64,000 nt of DNA. It comes from Sediminibacillus massiliensis. Lineage in GTDB: Bacteria > Bacillota > Bacilli > Bacillales > Amphibacillaceae. Made by a program: the position numbers and the translations under genes. Shown here one piece after another: positions 59,331 to 64,000 of the stretch. The stretch spans positions 2,739,211 to 2,803,210 of the forward strand of contig NZ_LT732535.1 in NCBI RefSeq assembly GCF_900156915.1, read 5' to 3'. The notes beneath the pieces were generated by a model, which did not search any database, was not told the DNA's origin, and saw nothing but the letters and a program-made list of their open reading frames with translations. The number at the start of each line of letters is the position of its first letter. Positions within the stretch are counted from its first letter, which is position 1.

Positions 59331-59464
59331 GATGTAAAAAGTGCGGTGAAAAAATGGTTTATTCAAACGAGTATTTAGTTATGTCAGATGGTGTAGAAGT
59401 TGGTCTGATGAAATGTAAACAATGCGATAATGAACAAACTATAAAAGAGAAACAAGAAAGATAG
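59327..59464 (+). CDS. Small zinc-ribbon phage protein
   Basis: 45 residues. MRCKKCGEKM and MKCKQCDNE form two CxxC knuckles. GAAGGGAGAATG upstream. Confidence 0.65.
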   Translation: MRCKKCGEKMVYSNEYLVMSDGVEVGLMKCKQCDNEQTIKEKQER

Positions 59465-59500
59465 CTTCGCAGTCGACGAAATTACGAAGGAGTGAAAACA

Positions 59501-59653
59501 ATGACTGATCAAGAAAAGCTTTCCAAGGCAATTGGGTTGGTGGAAGGCTCTGATTTTGAGGACAAGATTCTCGGGGAAAACCGGAAGATTTTAATTGAAA
59601 CGCTGCATTATGCCAGGAAGCTTGAAAGACAAGTGATGGAGGGGAAGAGATGA
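59501..59653 (+). CDS. Hypothetical small phage protein
   Basis: 50 residues (MTDQEKLSKAIGLVEGSDFED ... KLERQVMEGKR). GAAGGAGTG before ATG 59501; overlaps the next gene by 4 nt. Not recognised. Confidence 0.65.
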   Translation: MTDQEKLSKAIGLVEGSDFEDKILGENRKILIETLHYARKLERQVMEGKR

Positions 59654-60000
59654 ACAAAATACCTGTTATCGCATTTAAAAACAAATCGAAGGATGAACGT
59701 TATTTAGCTGCTTCTATGGATGTGGGAGATTGGAGCGATGAAGAGTTAGATGTATCCATAAATGAAATAGAAAACGCCATGATGATCTGGAGAGAGGATT
59801 TATCAAAACCGGATGAACAAGATGTTGATAATTTGATAACCCTATCAGAAGCTCACAAGAAGTTCCTGAAAGATAAATTTGGAGATGATGCGTATGTGTC
59901 CTTCGACGTAAAAGCCTGGCTTGAGATTTACGAACCAATAAACTTGGATATTACAAGTGAGCAATTTGAACACGCATTTGATTTAGCATCTGAAGAATAA
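59650..60000 (+). CDS. Hypothetical acidic phage protein
   Basis: 116 residues, acidic (DVGDWSDEELDVSINEIENAM, INLDITSEQFEHAFDLASEE). Ribosome site GGAGGGGAAG. Not recognised. Confidence 0.68.
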   Translation: MNKIPVIAFKNKSKDERYLAASMDVGDWSDEELDVSINEIENAMMIWREDLSKPDEQDVDNLITLSEAHKKFLKDKFGDDAYVSFDVKAWLEIYEPINLDITSEQFEHAFDLASEE

Positions 60001-60071
60001 CAAAAAGCCGAGCGGGCGCCCGACTTTAGCCTGAATAACTAAAGTATAGCATAAACAAGGGGGCGCCTGAT

Positions 60072-60251
60072 ATGAAAATGGATGTAGAGAAGAAGACGGC
60101 TGAGATCAACCTTAAGGAAAACGCGGTGTATCGAGTAAAAGACGGGCAACTAGATCGAGTGGATGTCCCTGGTGAAGGGTTTGGAAAGCAAGTGATTCAT
60201 TGGCAGGATGGCAAGCCGCAACGATATGAGATTAATTATTCGAAGAGGTAG
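60072..60251 (+). CDS. XtrA/YqaO-like small phage protein
   Basis: 59 residues. MKMDVEKKTAEINLKENAVYRVKDGQLDRVDVPGEGFGKQVIHWQDGKPQRYEI, short beta-rich, in the pattern and position of YqaO/XtrA of skin/PBSX. AAGGGGG upstream. Preceded by a GCGGGCGCCCG palindrome at 60013. Confidence 0.62.
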   Translation: MKMDVEKKTAEINLKENAVYRVKDGQLDRVDVPGEGFGKQVIHWQDGKPQRYEINYSKR

Positions 60252-60290
60252 GGATAGACCAATTTATTGAAGAGGGAAAGGGGAAAATAA

Positions 60291-60689
60291 ATGGAAATAT
60301 CGGTTAACGAACAAACTCAAAAGTTCTATTTAGCACTCGATGAATGGTTGCCTGTTACTGGTCATGAAATCAAAGTGGGAAAGTATCATTTCTGCGCTAT
60401 CCCATTAAATAGCGGTATAAATGTATCTGAGGCAACATCCGGAGCAAGAGTAATGACAATACCGATGAATTTAGAAGTGATGACGGCTACCGAATCAAAA
60501 GAAGATACCATGAAATTTTTGTATAAAGTTGGTGAATTCATAAATCGAGTTATAAGTAAAAGGAATAACTTTGAAAAAGAACTGCAGGATATGAGAAAGC
60601 AAGCTTTCGAAAAATTAGGGGAAATGCCTCCCATTGAAGATGTAATTACCGATTGGATATTCGAAGATGAAAGTGACTTTATAAATTAA
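60291..60689 (+). CDS. Hypothetical phage protein
   Basis: 132 residues. Beta-rich first half and a helical second half (FINRVISKRNNFEKELQDMRKQAFEKL). GAAAGGGGAAA before ATG 60291. Not recognised. Confidence 0.68.
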   Translation: MEISVNEQTQKFYLALDEWLPVTGHEIKVGKYHFCAIPLNSGINVSEATSGARVMTIPMNLEVMTATESKEDTMKFLYKVGEFINRVISKRNNFEKELQDMRKQAFEKLGEMPPIEDVITDWIFEDESDFIN

Positions 60690-60735
60690 ACACATACTAG
60701 GAGAAAATGAAAATTAAATAAGTCTATCGGAAAAA

Positions 60736-60797
60736 CCGAGGACACTGATTAAGTTAGCTGATTGCAGCTGCTTAGTTGGTGTCCTCTTTTATTTTAT
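60736..60797 (+). terminator. Strong long hairpin terminator before the late-control genes
   Basis: GAGGACAC...AAG pairs with CTT...GTGTCCTC over more than 18 bp (with G-U pairs), continuing into AGCTG/CAGCT, and TTTTATTTTAT follows. It would stop the early transcript before the ArpU-like gene, so late genes may need read-through or a separate promoter. Confidence 0.82.
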
Positions 60798-60813
60798 CGA
60801 GGGGGTCGATGAA

Positions 60814-60939
60814 GTGTATAAAATGCAGTGGAAAGTAAGTGAATTTAGGAAAGACAAGGATAAGAAGCCACAAGAGCCAGTGAAAAGAAGCGAATATGCA
60901 AAACAATTATTCGAGATTGGAGCTGGTTGGAATGAATAA
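60814..60939 (+). CDS. Hypothetical small phage protein
   Basis: 41 residues from GTG 60814 with GAGGGGGTCG upstream (VYKMQWKVSEFRKDKDKKPQEPVKRSEYAK). Basic. Its stop overlaps the next start. Confidence 0.5.
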   Translation: MYKMQWKVSEFRKDKDKKPQEPVKRSEYAKQLFEIGAGWNE

Positions 60940-61393
60940 GAAACAAGTCGAAAATCTCATTTATGAATATCATTGGCGTAAGAAAGAACTGGATCGTATC
61001 GAGGTTATTATCTGGGGAAGATATTCAAAGTCACCTTCTTTTGGTTTAGTCCAGCAAATGGGGGTAGAAGCTTCTTTGCCAAAAGCGAATACGAATATAA
61101 AAAGTGCTGCTGAAATTGATGCTATGGAAGCTAGAGAAAAACGATTATACAAGCGCTGGTTAGCATATCAAGAGAAAGTACAAGCAATTGAATTAATGGT
61201 CGATTACCTTGAAGATGAACAGCAGCAGATTGTATTAGATTGCATGATGGAAGGCATGAGCTACCGTTCTATCGCTGATCACTTAAGCCTTAACAGAAAT
61301 AAAATTAGAGAGTTAAAAGAGGACATGCTGTGCCAATTATGCCAAAAATGCCACTTCTTGCATGATTTGATTGAAGAAAAATCTGCTGTGTAA
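60932..61393 (+). CDS. ArpU/RinA-like late transcription regulator
   Basis: 153 residues from ATG 60932. C-terminal sigma-4-like HTH: MVDYLEDEQQQIVLDCMMEGMSYRSIADHLSLNRNKIRELKEDML. Position just before the terminase genes and after a strong terminator fits control of late genes. Similar to RinA/ArpU and XpF-type regulators. Confidence 0.82.
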   Translation: MNKKQVENLIYEYHWRKKELDRIEVIIWGRYSKSPSFGLVQQMGVEASLPKANTNIKSAAEIDAMEAREKRLYKRWLAYQEKVQAIELMVDYLEDEQQQIVLDCMMEGMSYRSIADHLSLNRNKIRELKEDMLCQLCQKCHFLHDLIEEKSAV

Positions 61394-61465
61394 ACTGGAA
61401 GGGAGGACGGCGAGGCAGATTCCCGTCCCGGAATACGAGAAATACCCGATAAGGAGGTATGTCTC

Positions 61466-61582
61466 ATGGCCAAAAAAGGCAGAACGAAGCCAGGTCCGGT
61501 GAGTAAACAGAATTCTTCTAACACCAGTAAGAAAGACAGCCGTTTAGAAGGTCGCTCCGGACCAAAGAAGAATAGCAAATAG
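61466..61582 (+). CDS. Small basic phage protein
   Basis: 38 residues (MAKKGRTKPGPVSKQNSSNTS...), Lys/Ser-rich, disordered. TAAGGAGGTATGTCTC before ATG 61466. A GGCACCC/GGGTGTC hairpin follows. Confidence 0.6.
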   Translation: MAKKGRTKPGPVSKQNSSNTSKKDSRLEGRSGPKKNSK

Positions 61583-61681
61583 GAGGCACCCTTTCGGGTG
61601 TCTTGTCGTTTTGTGTCGCAAAAAGCCACCCCATAGCAATGATTAATTATCGTAAAATAATAATAAAGGGGGTGGTAATAG

Positions 61682-62035
61682 ATGGATAAAGTAGCATTTG
61701 AAAATTTTTGTGAACAGCATATTAAAGAACTAGAAAAAAAGCTAGAGGACATTTATACCATAGAGCGTCCGGAAAATTATCCGAATAAGAGTATTGAAAA
61801 AATAAACGTATTGAGTGAATTGCACCAAATCAGAGAGATTGAAGATATCTATTCAGTAATTAAAAACAGTGGTGTAAACGAGGGAGAAGTGTACTCTCAA
61901 TATAGCGAATGGTTGGAAAATGTGCAGCAAAGTGTGGAGTTATTGCAAACCAAAAAAGAAGAAATAGAAAAAAATAATGCAGCAGATATTAAAAATATCA
62001 AATTATTGATTGAAAAATTCAAATCAAAATTATAA
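61682..62035 (+). CDS. Hypothetical coiled-coil phage protein
   Basis: 117 residues, highly charged helices (CEQHIKELEKKLEDIYTIERP, SVELLQTKKEEIEKNNAADI). AAAGGGGGTGG before ATG 61682. Not recognised. Confidence 0.7.
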   Translation: MDKVAFENFCEQHIKELEKKLEDIYTIERPENYPNKSIEKINVLSELHQIREIEDIYSVIKNSGVNEGEVYSQYSEWLENVQQSVELLQTKKEEIEKNNAADIKNIKLLIEKFKSKL

Positions 62036-62118
62036 TTTGGAATACTCTTGCGGTTGTCTTAATGTGCAGGAAGGTACTTCCTTTTGTCGAATTTGTTTGA
62101 TGAGAGGAGGGATACTCA

Positions 62119-62313
62119 GTGGTTCAAACAAAGATACTTAGGGGCGCTAATAATGCAGCTTTAGAAAATGAATTGAATAAATTCCTGGCAAATTTACCTG
62201 AAGATAGACTAATAGATATAAAATTTAATGTTTCTAATACTGCGCCTGACAGTCAGCCGTATGGCGGAACTATAGATATTTATGCTGCGATGGTAATATA
62301 CAAAGCAAAATAA
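62119..62313 (+). CDS. Cse60-like small protein
   Basis: 64 residues from GTG 62119 with GAGGAGGG upstream. VQTKILRGANNAALENELNKFLANLPEDRLIDIKFNVSN...YAAMVIYK matches the pattern of the Cse60 family (short ferredoxin-like proteins found in phages and sporulation). Role unknown. Confidence 0.65.
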   Translation: MVQTKILRGANNAALENELNKFLANLPEDRLIDIKFNVSNTAPDSQPYGGTIDIYAAMVIYKAK

Positions 62314-62394
62314 CCTTTTATTGAAAGCATCCCAACCGGGGTGCTTTTTCTTTGCGTAAATTTATTAAAACAAGGGGGTAGGGTGATGACATAA

Positions 62395-62940
62395 ATGGCT
62401 AAGTTAACTGCAAAACAAGAGTTATTCTGTCAGGAATACATTATAGACTTGAATGCTACACAGGCAGCCATTAGAGCTGGTTATAGTGAGAAAACAGCTA
62501 GGCAGACGGCAGCAAGACTGTTAACAAAAGCTAACATTTCCGCGCGTGTGAAAGAATTGAAGGATAAGCGCGCTGAGAAATTGGAACTTGATGCTTACTG
62601 GGTTCTAAAACGATTGAAAGATATATCGGACAGATCCATGCAAGCAGAACCTGTTGAAACGTGGGACCCGGCATTAGGTGAAATGGTGCCAACTGGAGAG
62701 TATCAATTCGATAGTAACGGAGCCAATAAAGCTACTGAATTAATCGGCAAGCATATAGGCATGTTCGATCCAAAGCTACAATTGCAATTGAAGTCACTTG
62801 AGATTAAGAACAAGAAAGACCAGAAAGAAATTGAGTTCTTGGAGGAAAGAATCAAGCTTGTTAAAGGTCAAAAGAAAGATACTTCTCTACTCGATGCATT
62901 AATTGAAGGACGTAAAGCCTATGAGCAAAACAGGAATTGA
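62395..62940 (+). CDS. terS: Terminase small subunit
   Basis: 181 residues. LTAKQELFCQEYIIDLNATQAAIRAGYSEKTARQTAARLLTKANI is the Terminase_2 HTH. A coiled coil follows at about 130-165 (KKDQKEIEFLEERIKLVKGQ). Recognises the packaging site. Overlaps terL by 20 nt; equivalent to YqaS. Confidence 0.95.
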   Translation: MAKLTAKQELFCQEYIIDLNATQAAIRAGYSEKTARQTAARLLTKANISARVKELKDKRAEKLELDAYWVLKRLKDISDRSMQAEPVETWDPALGEMVPTGEYQFDSNGANKATELIGKHIGMFDPKLQLQLKSLEIKNKKDQKEIEFLEERIKLVKGQKKDTSLLDALIEGRKAYEQNRN

Positions 62941-64000
62941 GTTTTCGCAAAAACAACTTGAAACGATTTACAGACCATATGATTACACCATGGACGTGCT
63001 GGAAGGAACACCTAGAAGTGGTAAGACGACTGCAGGGCATTTCAGATACGCTGATTACCTTACTCTTTCCAGAGATTCAAACCATTTGATTGCCGCATAT
63101 AACCAGGAGCAAGCATTTAGGCTTTTTATCGATGGTGACGGAACCGGGTTGATGCATATATTCGGAGATTTGGCTGATATCAAACATGATGAGCATGGAG
63201 ATCACTTGGAAGTCCATACACCTAATGGAATAAAACGTGTCTATTACAAAGGCGGAGCCAAGGCAAACAGTGTCGGCGCGATAACTGGTATGTCGCTAGG
63301 GTCTGTTGTTTTTTGTGAGATTAACTTATTGAACATGGGAATGATTCAAGAATGCTTTAGACGTACCTTTGCTGCACAGGATAGATATTTTCTTGCAGAC
63401 TTAAACCCGCCAGCACCTAACCATCCGGTTATTACCGAGGTATTCGATGTTCAAAACACACGCTGGACGCATTGGACTATTCAGGACAACCCGATAATCA
63501 GCGATGAGCGTAAACAGGAAATCTATGAAACGCTGAAAAAGAATCCATACTTGCTGGATCGTGACTGGTACGGAAAACGAGTAATGCCAGAAGGTGTTAT
63601 TTATTCCATGTTCAATCCGGCAGTCCACCAGATACCGGCTTTGTTAGGTAAGCCTTATGAAATGTACTTTGTGGCTGATGGCGGTCAATCAGATGCCACT
63701 TCCTGCAGCTGCAACATTGTTACCAGGTATGGAGAAAAATTCAGATTGAATCGAGCAGGAAATTATTATCATAGCGGGGCTGAAACAGGCCAAGTAAAAG
63801 CTATGAGTACCTATGCCAAGGAAATAAAGGAGTTCATTCAATGGTGCGTTGATAAATACGAAATGCGCTATACGGATGTGTTTGTGGACCCTGCCTGTAA
63901 ATCACTTCGCGAAGAATTACACAAAATAGGCGTTGATACAGAAAGAGCTGATAACAATGCTACTGACGCTAAGAGGCAAGGCGGCGGGATTGAAACAGGT
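62921..64000 (+). CDS. terL: Terminase large subunit, partial
   Basis: First 360 residues; the frame is open to the window end. Walker A LEGTPRSGKTTAG (about residues 29-41), adenine-binding FSQKQ, Walker B SVVFCEIN, and the nuclease domain begins with FVADGGQSDATS and VDPACKSLREEL. PBSX-type ATP-driven packaging motor and nuclease. Start ATG 62921 inside terS, with AAGGA 10 nt upstream. Equivalent to YqaT. Confidence 0.95.
   Translation, partial: MSKTGIEFSQKQLETIYRPYDYTMDVLEGTPRSGKTTAGHFRYADYLTLSRDSNHLIAAYNQEQAFRLFIDGDGTGLMHIFGDLADIKHDEHGDHLEVHTPNGIKRVYYKGGAKANSVGAITGMSLGSVVFCEINLLNMGMIQECFRRTFAAQDRYFLADLNPPAPNHPVITEVFDVQNTRWTHWTIQDNPIISDERKQEIYETLKKNPYLLDRDWYGKRVMPEGVIYSMFNPAVHQIPALLGKPYEMYFVADGGQSDATSCSCNIVTRYGEKFRLNRAGNYYHSGAETGQVKAMSTYAKEIKEFIQWCVDKYEMRYTDVFVDPACKSLREELHKIGVDTERADNNATDAKRQGGGIETG

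Larger units (their letters stand above)
44870..64000. mobile_element. Prophage, left part (skin/PBSX-like order), runs off the window
   Basis: From the tRNA-Arg 3' end to the window end: integrase, ImmA, repressor, divergent Cro, antirepressor, YqaJ-RecT-DnaD-DnaC, RusA, late regulator and terminase subunits, with many short overlapping genes. The order matches the B. subtilis skin element and PBSX. The far attachment site should be a repeat of part of the tRNA-Arg 3' end, outside the window. No gene seen is clearly broken. Confidence 0.93.

Overview
The window looks like about 64 kb of a low-GC, spore-forming Bacillaceae chromosome, centred on the replication origin, with the first ~19 kb of a prophage at the right end. 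This rests on the DnaA sequence (nearly identical to Bacillus subtilis through the AAA+ core), on rpmH-dnaA-dnaN-yaaA-recF-remB-gyrB-gyrA in the standard Bacillus order, and on sporulation-linked genes (yyaC, spo0J/parB, spoIIIJ/yidC). A halophilic or alkaliphilic genus near Oceanobacillus/Virgibacillus is a reasonable guess. The exact genus cannot be read from the sequence.

Left arm (1-15.7 kb), mostly on the minus strand and so read away from the origin: ychF (cut by the window edge), yyzM, an MscS channel, a YkvI-type membrane protein, yyaC (plus strand), a DUF554 membrane protein, parB, parA, noc, an ATP-grasp enzyme, rsmG, mnmG, mnmE, jag, yidC, rnpA and rpmH. Two perfect parS sites (759 and 7575) sit among the ParABS/Noc genes. 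An extra DnaA-box cluster lies between mnmE and jag.

Origin (15.7-18.7 kb): a 1.4-kb spacer with two inverted copies of a dispersed repeat and a dense DnaA-box cluster, then dnaA, then a second box cluster with DnaA-trios and an AT-rich unwinding element before dnaN. Right arm (18.7-44.6 kb): dnaN to gyrA, an HD-GYP protein, yaaC, guaB, an IS110-family element, a TAXI-type TRAP transporter operon with DUF1850, ung, dacA, pdxST, a serine T-box with serS, tRNA-Ser(UGA), a proline T-box with proC, and two deoxynucleoside kinases.

The most interesting find is the IS110 element (30547-32113). It has split one copy of the dispersed repeat, and the empty site can be rebuilt base by base from an intact copy. 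Its upstream non-coding segment contains two guide-hairpin-guide loops. One matches both halves of the actual insertion site around a CT core, and the other partly matches the two element ends. This is what a bridge RNA of the IS621 type should look like. An unoccupied exact target lies 690 bp upstream of dnaA.

Prophage (about 44.87 kb to beyond the window): integrated next to tRNA-Arg(CCU), with a skin/PBSX-like layout. A leftward lysogeny block (repressor, zinc-ribbon membrane protein, ImmA protease, integrase) is followed by a divergent switch, Cro-like and antirepressor genes, YqaJ/RecT recombination, a DnaD-like initiator carrying 11-bp-phased iterons (likely phage origin), a DnaC-like loader, many tiny early genes, dUTPase, RusA, an ArpU/RinA-like late regulator, and terminase small and large subunits (the latter cut by the window end). 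A 300-bp hairpin-rich spacer at 50.4-50.7 kb and several unrecognised small genes are the other candidates for new biology.
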